Source: an uncultured candidate division Zixibacteria bacterium (GTDB taxonomy: Bacteria > Zixibacteria > MSB-5A5 > GN15 > FEB-12). Taken from it: a stretch of DNA of 40,502 bases. The notes under the pieces were generated by a model. The model was not told the DNA's origin and did no database searches. It saw only the letters and a list, made by a program, of their open reading frames with translations. Position 1 is the first letter of the stretch. The number at the start of each line of letters is the position of its first letter. The translations under genes and the position numbers were made by a program. Below, in pieces: positions 8,401-17,185 of this stretch. The stretch lies in the NCBI GenBank assembly GCA_913009765.1, contig CAJVYT010000004.1, positions 1 through 40,502 on the forward strand. Reading direction: 5' to 3'.

Positions 8401-9369
8401 GGGTCACCTATTTTGGAAAATGGAACTATAGAAATAAATGTATTGGATTCCAAACGGGATAAAACATATCAATTAAAAAATTCAATTGGTCAGGTTACAA
8501 ATGAAGTTGATTATTCAGTAAACGGTCCGACAATTTTTAAAGGGTCAGCTTCTGTGACAAATGGTGAGTTTGAGTTTCAATTTGTACCGCCATTAGATAT
8601 TGGATTTGGTGGAGAAGGTGCTCAAATATCAGTATATGCTTTCTTTAACTCAGTAGATGCATCCGGCTTAATTGATTCAATATCTATTTCTGATTCTATT
8701 GCGGTTTCCAGTGATTCTGTCGGACCAGCAATTGAAGCTCTGTTTTCAGAGCATCAGAATTTTCTTTCGGGAGATAATATCAATGAAGGGGAATCGTTGA
8801 TATTACAAATTTCAGATGAATCGGGTATTAATTTAGCGGGTGGCTTGGGGCATGGGATAACATTGGAGATTGATAATCAGCCTGAAAAACTGCTGAATCT
8901 TTCGCAATATTTTAGATATGATCAGGATTATTATAATAAAGGCACATTGGAATTTCCGCTTGATGATCTCGGCGTAGGGGAGCATTCATTTAAGGTAAAA
9001 GCATGGGATAATGCCAATAATTTTGCCACTATAGATTTTACGGCTGAAATAAAGTCGAATGCATCGTTACAGATAGTTGATTTGCTTAATTATCCAAACC
9101 CAATGAGAGAATCTACCCGTTTTTCATTCAGTTTGACGCAAGCGGTTGATAATTTTGTGTTGGAAATATTTACACTTTCAGGGAAAAAAATAAAAACTTT
9201 TACTCGGCAGTCTCTTGAGCCGACCTATTATGACGATATAGTATGGTATGGTAAAGATGTTGACGGCGATAGAGTTGCCACCGAAGTATATATATTTAAA
9301 GCCACGGCATATCCGTCTGAAGGCGGGGATAAAGTGGAATCATTTGGTAAAATAATTTTAGTTAATTAA
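5455..9369 (+). CDS. porU: PorU-like C25 (gingipain-family) peptidase with type IX sorting domain
   Basis: This 1304-residue secreted protein has a hydrophobic export segment at about 23-43, a long beta-rich N-terminal region, a peptidase C25 domain at about 575-910 and a C-terminal FlgD-like sorting domain from about 1205 (LLNYPNPMRES to KIILVN). The catalytic pair is intact: H819 in NYVGHGNPDVW and C854 in IAASCAIGFYD. In Bacteroidota, PorU is the surface sortase of the type IX system; it carries such a domain itself and removes those of its clients. The next gene is PorV-like and the third encodes a client-like M6 protease, which supports the sortase role. The TTG start has only a weak upstream site (ATAGG), so the true start may be slightly different. 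An alternative is a C25 surface protease rather than a sortase. Confidence 0.82.
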   Translation: MNELYCNQNLTKARFFNRSLLSKFIIFTIFVFFVSSLTDASENARIVSSANSSLTIQVQIIQTNLHTYISEKNEISYYQSLVLAVPYNGDITLAGLHLGTLKAFSQTQQFPLAGGRDKIIEFSDPLFVRGEKLITVYIFPVTPSGVYDEVEFTVQFSGTTSNGKAVSVDSPFEKMLSASVLNYEQSKQFAQVPIQSLASGAESGPFAENSEWIKIEINKNGLYKLTGAQLDASGLSVTGEASASIHLYNGGGVQLPVLNEIERPLFEEVAIKVIDGGDGIFDSNDYILFYGESVNRWVYETAQTVFKTHSYTERNVYWLDVSSLTSGLRIQSSDASINGVVNGSVSQTLDQYTRRVHIEQNNILRRWSDNRISDYYTWYWTNDNNLSFFVSTEHILTDDTVRVILDGITGDTTGSSDENEAINFYVNGIKGINGVCVPHSGCTYSSTSFVDGANSIDMSMMYYSISPPYFNYMELAYRAYNQPINNQLDITLGVLSGNAEIEVINSFTSNPLIFDISNTTHPRELLIPSYGNNRFSFYDSLSSAKYNRYFLTPESQSLTPYALTFVSTNDLYTSSSQVDLIVISPRFLQASLGEYINYRTSSGYAIQSVSVEDIMDNFGFGLYDPAAIRDFLKNSYENYPDPKPFGVLFVGDANYDFLNNLSTNMPNYVPPFTHQFDHTSSDDNYVYFGDFGLIDSDTSYSPSTNRGFDMMTARWAIRTSADVQVITDKIKLYESDNDFGNWRDNVTLVADDEYGTLDNEYFHTTQTEELEKYHLPLSFNRNKIYLWEYPFVNGEKPEVNDKIVAAFNNGSLLVNYVGHGNPDVWAHENVFNRSSDLPRLENFSKLPLVIAASCAIGFYDDPLREGMAEELLSMPSGGAIGIISATRLVYSSDNAQFNRKIYDILFADNSLSMNEALYTAKLERQYLGSVPRPQINDRNYLYFGGPFVKLAKPQYKINFSTQPDSLIALGQTAVAGTVVDNNGSPILENGTIEINVLDSKRDKTYQLKNSIGQVTNEVDYSVNGPTIFKGSASVTNGEFEFQFVPPLDIGFGGEGAQISVYAFFNSVDASGLIDSISISDSIAVSSDSVGPAIEALFSEHQNFLSGDNINEGESLILQISDESGINLAGGLGHGITLEIDNQPEKLLNLSQYFRYDQDYYNKGTLEFPLDDLGVGEHSFKVKAWDNANNFATIDFTAEIKSNASLQIVDLLNYPNPMRESTRFSFSLTQAVDNFVLEIFTLSGKKIKTFTRQSLEPTYYDDIVWYGKDVDGDRVATEVYIFKATAYPSEGGDKVESFGKIILVN

Positions 9370-9385
9370 ATATTTAGGAGAATTT

Positions 9386-12106
9386 ATGAAACGATTAAAA
9401 CTTTTACTCTCTTTGACTACCTTCTTGCTGTTATTTGGGTTAGCATCGCAGACTTATGCTGATATTTCAGATGCGGCATTGTTATATTTGCGAATAGCCC
9501 CCGGTGCGAGAGCTGCCGGTATGGGAGAGGCGTTTGTTGCTATTGCTGATGATGCTACCGCAACGCATTGGAATCCTGCCGGTTTAGGTGCCTCACCATT
9601 AGCTACGAACTGGCAAAATAAAAATGTTCCTGTCAATTTGCAGCCGATTACTGAAATGGCGACAGTTAAAGCACGAGGTGGGTCGGGACATAATCAATTT
9701 GACATTTGGACAATCTCTGCTGAGGGTCTTGCACGATTTGATAATCATAAATGGTTTACTTACGAGGTATTTTCTACCAGAACAGACCAAACAGTACCAG
9801 AGATTGTAAAAACTTATTTTAATATTGATAATGACAATGACCTTGCTGTGGCGGTCGCAAAAGTTGCCGAAGAAAATTCTTCTCGTTCATATAAAGATGT
9901 AACAGAATTCACATCTAAAGTTTTAGCTGCGGTGCCTGATAGTTACACTGATAAAGAGGGGTTGGTGCTTGGACTTGATTCACTGAAGATTCTTTATTTG
10001 GAATGCCGTATTAACTGGAGCCGATATATTGAAGCAGAAAATATTTTTAAAGACGGTTTCAAAGATGAATCACTTTCTGAAAAAGAGATTGACCGCATAA
10101 ATTTTGCGGTTGAAAAAGCAAAAACCCGTTTTATTCCCGAAGAATTAAAAATTAAATATTCCAGTCTGTTTTCAGGTAATATAACAACTATTGATGCTAT
10201 CGGTACAACTCTTTTGATAGGTACTGATAATGGTTTTTATACTTTTGACGGTCGTAAATGGCGTACATTTACCACAGAAGATGGTCTTCCATCTATGAGT
10301 ATTCTTTCGATTTCTAATGTTGGTCCATCTGCTTATGTCGGAACCGATAAAGGTCTTGTGAAATATAGCGGCAAGACTCTTTCAAAAGTTTCTCTTCCTG
10401 AGGAAGCTGAAAACGGAGTTGTTACCAGTATTGGTGCAACCAACAGTACAAACATATGGGCTGTTATTAATGGAGAACTGTATCATAATAATAAAACTGA
10501 GTGGTCAAACAGCCATACATATATTGCTGAATTAGATGATACTTTTGAATCTATTGCAGAAAAAATCTCAATCTTTAAAACTGAGTCTGAAATAAACCTA
10601 ATTGCAGAAAGAATTAGATCATTAAATTCGGGTCTTATTGAAGCTGAGGAATCAGAAGTTTCAGGTGATAAAACTGTTCAAGATGGTGATACTACTTTGG
10701 CAAAACAAACAGTAGAATCCGATTCAGTTGTAACAGAAGAAGTCAAAGATGCTGTTGAACCACAGACAACCCATATTCCAACTGAATTTACGATTGAACC
10801 GGGGAAACCGATTGTAGTTCCCTATGCACTTGGTATAAAAGGGAAAATAAATAAAATTTTCTCTATTGGTTCTGAGAAGATATGGATAGCAACAGATTAT
10901 GGATTGTATATGTTTAAAAATGGAGAATGGAAAACCCCGGGGTATCAAACTATTGCTGCCACTGCCGGTCAAACTCTTGAAGATATTGCTTCTAATGACA
11001 AACATCCAATACTTGAAACAGCAGAGTATGTCAAATTGCTATCAGAAATTAATGAGATAGATACATCAATAGCCCTTACTGATGGACAGAATCTAAAAGT
11101 TTATAAAAATCCTTTAGCTTATCAAGTAAATGATATCTCATCAAAAGGCGGTGGTCTTTATATTGCTACAAAACGTGGAATTTATGAATTGTACAATAAT
11201 TCGTTATCAAAAGTTGATATTGGAGGCATGGGTAATTCTAATATCTTAAATGTAAAAACAACCGGAGAGGAAATCTGGTTTGCTTCTGATAAGAAAATTG
11301 CTATTAAAGCCAGTGGACGTTCTGATATCTCTCTCATGTACGCTAAATGGCTTCCGCAGCTTGCTGATGATATGTATTACATGTTTATTGCAGGAGTCAC
11401 AAATATAGGTGGATTTGGTACCGTCGGATTTAATGTTACTTACATCAATTATGGAGAGGTAGTGAGAACAGGTACAAATCAAGAAAACTTAGGTACTTTT
11501 GATCCTTTTGATGTAGCACTTACTGTTTCTTATGGAGGTTCATTAAGAGATAATCTTAAGGGCGGGTTATCCGGGAAATTTATATTTTCTCACTTAAGTC
11601 GCTTGGGGGCAGGTGAAGAGCAGGGTACCGGTACTGCTACCGGCGTAGCTATTGATGCCGGATTATTATGGAATATCAGTAAACGGATTAATATCGGTGC
11701 TGCATTAACTAATATTGGACCGGATATTTCATATATCGATGCCGGACAATCTGACCCTCTGCCAAGAAATTTAGCTCTTGGTGTTAAAACAAATTTATTG
11801 AGTTCAGAATATAGTCATGCTATATTCACTGTTGAAGTAAATAAATCGTTAGTTGGTGTAAATGATGGATTTAGAGAAGAACTCAAACAGTTAGTAATTA
11901 ATGGTGGATTTGAGTATGGTTATTCAGATATTTTTGCTGTTCGCGGTGGATATATTTGGGATGATGAAGGTGATGTGAAGACTATTACGCTTGGCTTTGG
12001 TGTAACTCCTTTAGATAATTTTAAGTTTGATTTTGCATACATTCCAAGTAATACTAATGCACCATTAGCTAATACATTACGGATATCAATGCAGATTATT
12101 CCGTAG
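9386..12106 (+). CDS. PorV/PorQ-family outer-membrane barrel with large propeller/LysM-like insert
   Basis: The protein has 906 residues, against roughly 350-400 for PorV. A signal peptide (1-25, ending QTYA) leads to the family signature at 32-70 (YLRIAPGARAAGMGEAF, then DDATATHWNPAGLG). The barrel resumes at about 652 and runs to the end, with PorV-type repeats such as IGAALTNIGPDI and KFDFAYIP. Between them about 580 residues are inserted. They contain regulator-propeller blades (DNGFYTFDGRKWRTFTTEDGLP) and three copies of a blade plus a LysM-like helical module at about 106-165, 356-415 and 498-560. PorV is the outer-membrane shuttle that carries type IX clients to PorU, and the PorU-like gene ends 16 bases upstream. 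AGGAG at 9376-9380 fixes the start. The function of the insert is unknown. Confidence 0.8.
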   Translation: MKRLKLLLSLTTFLLLFGLASQTYADISDAALLYLRIAPGARAAGMGEAFVAIADDATATHWNPAGLGASPLATNWQNKNVPVNLQPITEMATVKARGGSGHNQFDIWTISAEGLARFDNHKWFTYEVFSTRTDQTVPEIVKTYFNIDNDNDLAVAVAKVAEENSSRSYKDVTEFTSKVLAAVPDSYTDKEGLVLGLDSLKILYLECRINWSRYIEAENIFKDGFKDESLSEKEIDRINFAVEKAKTRFIPEELKIKYSSLFSGNITTIDAIGTTLLIGTDNGFYTFDGRKWRTFTTEDGLPSMSILSISNVGPSAYVGTDKGLVKYSGKTLSKVSLPEEAENGVVTSIGATNSTNIWAVINGELYHNNKTEWSNSHTYIAELDDTFESIAEKISIFKTESEINLIAERIRSLNSGLIEAEESEVSGDKTVQDGDTTLAKQTVESDSVVTEEVKDAVEPQTTHIPTEFTIEPGKPIVVPYALGIKGKINKIFSIGSEKIWIATDYGLYMFKNGEWKTPGYQTIAATAGQTLEDIASNDKHPILETAEYVKLLSEINEIDTSIALTDGQNLKVYKNPLAYQVNDISSKGGGLYIATKRGIYELYNNSLSKVDIGGMGNSNILNVKTTGEEIWFASDKKIAIKASGRSDISLMYAKWLPQLADDMYYMFIAGVTNIGGFGTVGFNVTYINYGEVVRTGTNQENLGTFDPFDVALTVSYGGSLRDNLKGGLSGKFIFSHLSRLGAGEEQGTGTATGVAIDAGLLWNISKRINIGAALTNIGPDISYIDAGQSDPLPRNLALGVKTNLLSSEYSHAIFTVEVNKSLVGVNDGFREELKQLVINGGFEYGYSDIFAVRGGYIWDDEGDVKTITLGFGVTPLDNFKFDFAYIPSNTNAPLANTLRISMQIIP

Positions 12107-12136
12107 GTATGAGTTTGAAGATATAGGAGAGACAAA

Positions 12137-15100
12137 TTGTTGTCAGGAAGACTGCTTAGAAAAATAAATTTTGTTATATTTTTTCTTTTTGCGGCAACAC
12201 TTACCGCTGCCGCAAAAGGAAATTTATATAAGATGAAAAAAGTACCGTCGGAGTCGGTACAAGGGGAAAATAAGGTTGTTCATCAATGTTTATCTTCTCG
12301 AACAGGTGGGCTGTTAAATAAATACCTCCAACGTGATAAACCATGGTCGCTTCCCAAACAAGCATTAGCGGCTGATTTTTTGGATACTGTTAAGGTGTTG
12401 GTACTTAGGTTCAATTTTCAGCCTGAAATACCGGACGATCCAAATACAACCGGAATCGGTCAAATGAATTTGTCCCCATACAATGAAGAGGAACTTCTGG
12501 CAACTGTCGGACATTTAGTTGACCCGCCTCCGCATAATACAGCTTATTTTTCATCACATATACAGGCTTTATCAAATTACTATGAAGTAGTCTCAGAGGG
12601 CAAGATAACCCTTTCTTGGGATGTGTTCCCGCCACAATCAGATTCTGTCTATCAACTTCCGTTTCCGATGAATCATTATGGTAAATGTGATTTTTCAGAA
12701 GTTGTTGGTGGATTGGAAAATTATTTTCAAGATGCTATCAGACTTGCCGACACGACATCGCCGGAAATTGATTTTTCACAGTATGATGCTGTCTTTTTGT
12801 TTCATGCCGGTTCCGACAGACAAAATGATATTGGTTTTCCGGAAACATGCAATGACCTTTTTACCGGATATATTAAATATTCCAGTGAAGATACTGTCTT
12901 TGTTGACGGCGGTTCGGCATATGTAACAAGTGCCTTACTTATGCCCGAGCAGGCATCACAGGATAATCGAGCCACGGCACTCAATGCGGTGATGGCTCAT
13001 GAATTTGGTCATCAGCTTGGTTTGGTTGACATATACAGTACCGCAACCTTTATGAGTCAGCTTGGTGATTTTGCCTTGATGGACAACAATGGATTTGGTA
13101 CAGGTGTTGATTTTGGATTTCCGGTAGGACGTACTTTTGGAGCTCTTCCAGTTTTTCCAACGGCTTGGTCTCGGGCGTATCTTGGATTTGTTGATGTTGT
13201 CGATTTTAGACAGGGAACAGATATCCAACTTGCCGCTGCTGAAGTTGTTTCATCGGGGATAAAAGTTGCCCGTGTTCCGATTTCGGATAAAGAATATTAT
13301 CTTTTGGAAAATAGAAATATTGAAGTCGACGGTAAAGAGACCGGTGTACAAGCTGACACAATTACCGGTGTTTTATTAGGTCCTGCTTATTGTGATGTGT
13401 GTGATACAAATATAAATGGAAATATAACTGACATTAAACGTTCTAATGAATATGATGCTTTAATTCCCGGGTCGGGATTGCTTATTTACCATGTAGATGA
13501 AAAAGTCGCAGGGTTGGATTATAACTTTGACGGTGAATCTAATTTTGAAGATAATCAGCTTCAATGGGTACGTGACCTTCATGGTAATACAGTGAATAGG
13601 TTTATCACTCTTGTTGAAGGTGACGGTTTTGTGAATTTTGGAGGATTTTATCGTTCAGGATTTGGAAGTGCTGAAGATATGTACCGCGATGACCGTAACA
13701 CATCCTTTACACCGAATTCAAATCCACAAACTATTGATAATACCGGAAATGACACACATATTGCAATAGATAAAATCACAAGAGTCTTAGATACCACTTT
13801 GGCAAAACCAAAACTTATGGACTCACTTATGCAGTTTAATGTTACTACCGAAGACCTTGTGCAGGGCTTTCCTGTTCGAGCGGGTTCTCCTATACGTTCT
13901 GATAATACAGTTATTCCATTATCACCGATTGCAGATGATTTGAATCATGATGGAGTAGATGAGCTTATTTATGTCTCCGGTGATTTATTGTCGGTTGTGA
14001 CTACCGATGGTCAGGATTTCTTAGATGAGATTGACCCATGTGGATGTCCTCCATATTTAGATTCATCATTTGCTACTATTCATCCGGGTAGGCTTAATAC
14101 AGTACCGCTTTTTGTGAAACTGACATCAGATGCATACACTATTCCTGTTACAGGACAATTTGTTGATGATAATGACCCGAATAAACTGATAGCCATTGGT
14201 CAGCAGGGTCGAATTAATATTTATAGTCTTACAGACGATAATGACGATGGACAGGCGGAGTCGATTAATTCTTATCCAACAGCTCTTTTGGGTAATCCGA
14301 TTGCCTTAACTTTTGGAGATACATTGTTTGCTTTGACAGATAAAGGAATTATTCTACGTAAGGATTCATTGATTTCTTCTTATAAAAATCTTGGACGGTT
14401 TGACAATGATGAATATCAGGGGATTTGTCGAGTAGATAGTGGTCTTGCTCTGCTTGCCGGTGATTCACTTGAAACGATGGTGTATTATACTGACGGAAAT
14501 GTAACTGACTCTTTGGCTTTAGGAAATCATTATACGTTAGGTCCTATATATGTTGATTTAGATTTAGACGGTTCTAAAGAACTTGTTGCTGCCACTGAAG
14601 ATGGGAATTTAATTTTGGTTTCAATAAATACAGCATTGGAAACAAATAATATATCAATTAAAAACCAAAAGAACACAGGGTACACGTTTACAGTGAATCC
14701 AATAGTCTCGGACGTTGATTTAGACGGTTATCCTGATATTGTGTTAGGCGGTACAAATGCTGTGTATGCTTTTAACTACGAATTGACAACAAAGACATCA
14801 TTTCCATTTGAAATAAATAAAAAATATCAAACAGATAAAGTTATAAGTGCTTTAATTTCTGCTGATATAGAAAAAGGCGGAAAACCGGAACTTATTTTGC
14901 CGACAGAAATAGGTAATTTATACTCTTTTGGTGATGAAGAAACCTATGGTTTTCCTCTTTCAGGCGGAGAACAGGTGATAGGGTCAGCGGTGTTTTTAAA
15001 TGACAGTACCGGTGGTAAACTTGGATATCTTGGTGCTGACGGCTGGTTTTATTTGTGGCATGTTGATTCCGATTCTATTTCAAACTTTTGGACAATGGCA

Positions 15101-15454
15101 GGGAGTAACCCAACCGGTAATTTCAATTTTGAATCATCAAAACTTGCATCTGCAAAAACGTATACAGATAAACTTCCAAAAAAATCATTTTATAATTATC
15201 CAAATCCGGTTACAACCGGCAATACTACGATACGTTATTTCTTGGGAGAAAATGCCAACTCAGTTGAACTTGCAATTTTTGATTTAAACGGTCAGGAAAT
15301 AGAGAGACTTTCCGGACCTACTATCGGAATGGTTGATAATGAAATAATATGGAACTGTGCAGGGGTTACTTCCGGTATCTATCGGTGTGTTATCTCTGTG
15401 GAGTTTGCCGGTGGAACAGAAACATCATATACTGATATTTCGATTATTAAATAA
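12137..15454 (+). CDS. Secreted M6-family metalloprotease with VCBS-like repeats and type IX sorting domain
   Basis: This 1105-residue exported protein starts with TTG (a second TTG follows directly) seven bases after AGGAGA. Its signal peptide ends near TLTAAAKG. The M6 (immune inhibitor A-like) peptidase domain spans about 60-430, with zinc motif HEFGHQLGL at 288-296. From about 590 to 1000 it has FG-GAP/VCBS-like repeats with calcium-type loops (DVDLDGYPDIVLGG, DLDLDGSKELVAA). The last ~90 residues form a sorting domain beginning FYNYPNPVTTGN. It should therefore be exported and anchored or released by the PorU/PorV-like pair encoded just upstream. It probably digests extracellular protein; the specific substrate is unknown. 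Thirty bases separate it from the PorV-like gene. Confidence 0.82.
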   Translation: MLSGRLLRKINFVIFFLFAATLTAAAKGNLYKMKKVPSESVQGENKVVHQCLSSRTGGLLNKYLQRDKPWSLPKQALAADFLDTVKVLVLRFNFQPEIPDDPNTTGIGQMNLSPYNEEELLATVGHLVDPPPHNTAYFSSHIQALSNYYEVVSEGKITLSWDVFPPQSDSVYQLPFPMNHYGKCDFSEVVGGLENYFQDAIRLADTTSPEIDFSQYDAVFLFHAGSDRQNDIGFPETCNDLFTGYIKYSSEDTVFVDGGSAYVTSALLMPEQASQDNRATALNAVMAHEFGHQLGLVDIYSTATFMSQLGDFALMDNNGFGTGVDFGFPVGRTFGALPVFPTAWSRAYLGFVDVVDFRQGTDIQLAAAEVVSSGIKVARVPISDKEYYLLENRNIEVDGKETGVQADTITGVLLGPAYCDVCDTNINGNITDIKRSNEYDALIPGSGLLIYHVDEKVAGLDYNFDGESNFEDNQLQWVRDLHGNTVNRFITLVEGDGFVNFGGFYRSGFGSAEDMYRDDRNTSFTPNSNPQTIDNTGNDTHIAIDKITRVLDTTLAKPKLMDSLMQFNVTTEDLVQGFPVRAGSPIRSDNTVIPLSPIADDLNHDGVDELIYVSGDLLSVVTTDGQDFLDEIDPCGCPPYLDSSFATIHPGRLNTVPLFVKLTSDAYTIPVTGQFVDDNDPNKLIAIGQQGRINIYSLTDDNDDGQAESINSYPTALLGNPIALTFGDTLFALTDKGIILRKDSLISSYKNLGRFDNDEYQGICRVDSGLALLAGDSLETMVYYTDGNVTDSLALGNHYTLGPIYVDLDLDGSKELVAATEDGNLILVSINTALETNNISIKNQKNTGYTFTVNPIVSDVDLDGYPDIVLGGTNAVYAFNYELTTKTSFPFEINKKYQTDKVISALISADIEKGGKPELILPTEIGNLYSFGDEETYGFPLSGGEQVIGSAVFLNDSTGGKLGYLGADGWFYLWHVDSDSISNFWTMAGSNPTGNFNFESSKLASAKTYTDKLPKKSFYNYPNPVTTGNTTIRYFLGENANSVELAIFDLNGQEIERLSGPTIGMVDNEIIWNCAGVTSGIYRCVISVEFAGGTETSYTDISIIK

Positions 15455-15464
15455 GGATGTACAG

Positions 15465-16373
15465 ATGAAAAAATATTTACTTTTTACAATTCTATTGATA
15501 TACCCGGTGTTGTCTCATGCGTCTGAATTTTTGCAACAGTCAGAATTTGATATTGTACAATCTGAAATTAGGTATTCGCTTATGAATAATAAAACAGCTT
15601 CTCAAAAGTTCCAAGATACCGACTCAGATGAAATTTCCTATTCCGGCGGAACTGACTCAGAGGGGAATAATAGATATAAATCTCCGGGGAAAGCCTTTTT
15701 GATGTCTATTTTAATTCCTGGTTGGGGGCAGCATTATACGGGCGGGAGTACAATAAAATCTCTTGCTTTTTTTGGTACTGAAGTTGCGAGTTGGGTTTTT
15801 TATTTTAAATTACATAATGATGCTGACGACTTGACTACAGTGTTTGAACAGTTCAATGATGAACATTGGATTGAATCCCGTTATGATTCGATGCTGGCAT
15901 GGACATACCCGGATAGAGATACAGATCCCGGGCTTTATCCTGAACTTAGTCACCATCTACCTGATACAAAAACTCAGCAGTATTATGAAATGACCGGTAA
16001 ATATGATCAATTCTCATGGGGTTGGAATGATGCTGTTTTGCTCTCAGATAATACGACTTATGAAGATTACAACTCGATTGATTCTTTCCCACGAGTAAAT
16101 ACTCCTGCCACGGTTCCATATTCAGCTAATAGGTTTAAATATGAAACAATGCGTAATGATGCTAATAATAAATATGACCAAGCTCGTAAAATGATTTATG
16201 TCTCAATGCTGAATAGAATGATTTCGGCATTTGAAGCAATGATAGCAGCCAAAAAAAGCAACAGAAATAGGAACGATAGTTCTTTGTTGTCATCTTTGTC
16301 GGCGGAAGTATCATATAGAAGTTATTATGTAAGACGAGATACTCCGTTTTTTAATCTGAGCATGAAGTTCTAA
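15465..16373 (+). CDS. DUF5683-like membrane protein (first of a pair)
   Basis: This 302-residue protein starts at the ATG seven bases after AAGGAT; longer reading upstream would run into the M6 gene. A signal peptide (MKKYLLFTILLIYPVLSHAS) is followed by a polar linker and then the DUF5683 core KSPGKAFLMSILIPGWGQHYTGG, with a hydrophobic segment, SLAFFGTEVASWVFYF. The middle is rich in Asp, Tyr and Trp, and a helical region follows (MLNRMISAFEAMIAAKK). DUF5683 proteins are common in FCB bacteria next to envelope genes and have no established function. The downstream gene is a diverged paralogue, so the two may act as a heteromer. Ten bases separate it from the M6 gene. Confidence 0.7.
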   Translation: MKKYLLFTILLIYPVLSHASEFLQQSEFDIVQSEIRYSLMNNKTASQKFQDTDSDEISYSGGTDSEGNNRYKSPGKAFLMSILIPGWGQHYTGGSTIKSLAFFGTEVASWVFYFKLHNDADDLTTVFEQFNDEHWIESRYDSMLAWTYPDRDTDPGLYPELSHHLPDTKTQQYYEMTGKYDQFSWGWNDAVLLSDNTTYEDYNSIDSFPRVNTPATVPYSANRFKYETMRNDANNKYDQARKMIYVSMLNRMISAFEAMIAAKKSNRNRNDSSLLSSLSAEVSYRSYYVRRDTPFFNLSMKF

Positions 16374-16384
16374 GAGGAATAAGT

Positions 16385-17185
16385 ATGTGTAAAACATATC
16401 AATTTTTATTTTTTATTTTTTTATCTGTTTTCATAACTATCCCAATTTCAGCATCAGCAATAGAGATGAAGCAGACACCAATACAAACAGAGTTCAAAAA
16501 TTCTATTTTATTGGCATCTGATAATTGGAATCTTAATGATAATGGAAAAAAAGAGGTTCGCAACGGAGTTGCGGTTCAGCAGAACATATCAGGGAAAAAA
16601 TCAGCATTTAAGGCAGCATTATATTCTGCTTTACTTCCGGGGTTAGGGGAACATTATGTTGGGAAGCGTACAAAGGCAAAAGTTTTTTTTGCAGCTGAAG
16701 CGATGACATGGATTAGTTATATTGCTTTTCATACCTATGGTGTGTGGAAAAAAGATGATATGATTCGTTTTGGAGCAGACAAAGCGGGAGCGTCACTTGA
16801 TAATAAAAGTGATGAGTATTTTGATTGGGTGGGATTTTATAACTCATCGGAAGAATTTAATGCTTTAGGACGAGTTTCAGACCCTGAGCGTGCGTATTTA
16901 ACAGGTTCTGAAAATTATTGGCAGTGGACATCCGAGGAAGACCGGAATGATTTTAGGTCATATAAAAACAGCAGCCGCACCGCATTTGACCGTGCCAATT
17001 TTATGATAGTTGCTGCAATAAGTAACAGAATTATTTCAATTATTGATGCGATTAGAGATGCAAAACATGTTAGTAGAAGTGAAAAAATTGATATTTCTAA
17101 TAATAAATCTTATAACTATAAATTAGCAATTGATCCATTGAGCTATAACCGACAATTTACATTAACTGTCATGACCCCATTTTAA
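16385..17185 (+). CDS. DUF5683-like membrane protein (second of a pair)
   Basis: This 266-residue paralogue of the preceding protein has the same order: N-terminal signal (FLFFIFLSVFITIPISASA), a variable linker, the core SAFKAALYSALLPGLGEHYVG, a hydrophobic segment (KVFFAAEAMTWISYIAF) and a C-terminal helix with NRIISIIDAIRDAK that matches NRMISAFEAMIAAK in its neighbour. AGGAA at 16375-16379 supports the start. It overlaps the next gene by one base, so translation is likely coupled. Function unknown; membrane location is inferred. Confidence 0.7.
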   Translation: MCKTYQFLFFIFLSVFITIPISASAIEMKQTPIQTEFKNSILLASDNWNLNDNGKKEVRNGVAVQQNISGKKSAFKAALYSALLPGLGEHYVGKRTKAKVFFAAEAMTWISYIAFHTYGVWKKDDMIRFGADKAGASLDNKSDEYFDWVGFYNSSEEFNALGRVSDPERAYLTGSENYWQWTSEEDRNDFRSYKNSSRTAFDRANFMIVAAISNRIISIIDAIRDAKHVSRSEKIDISNNKSYNYKLAIDPLSYNRQFTLTVMTPF

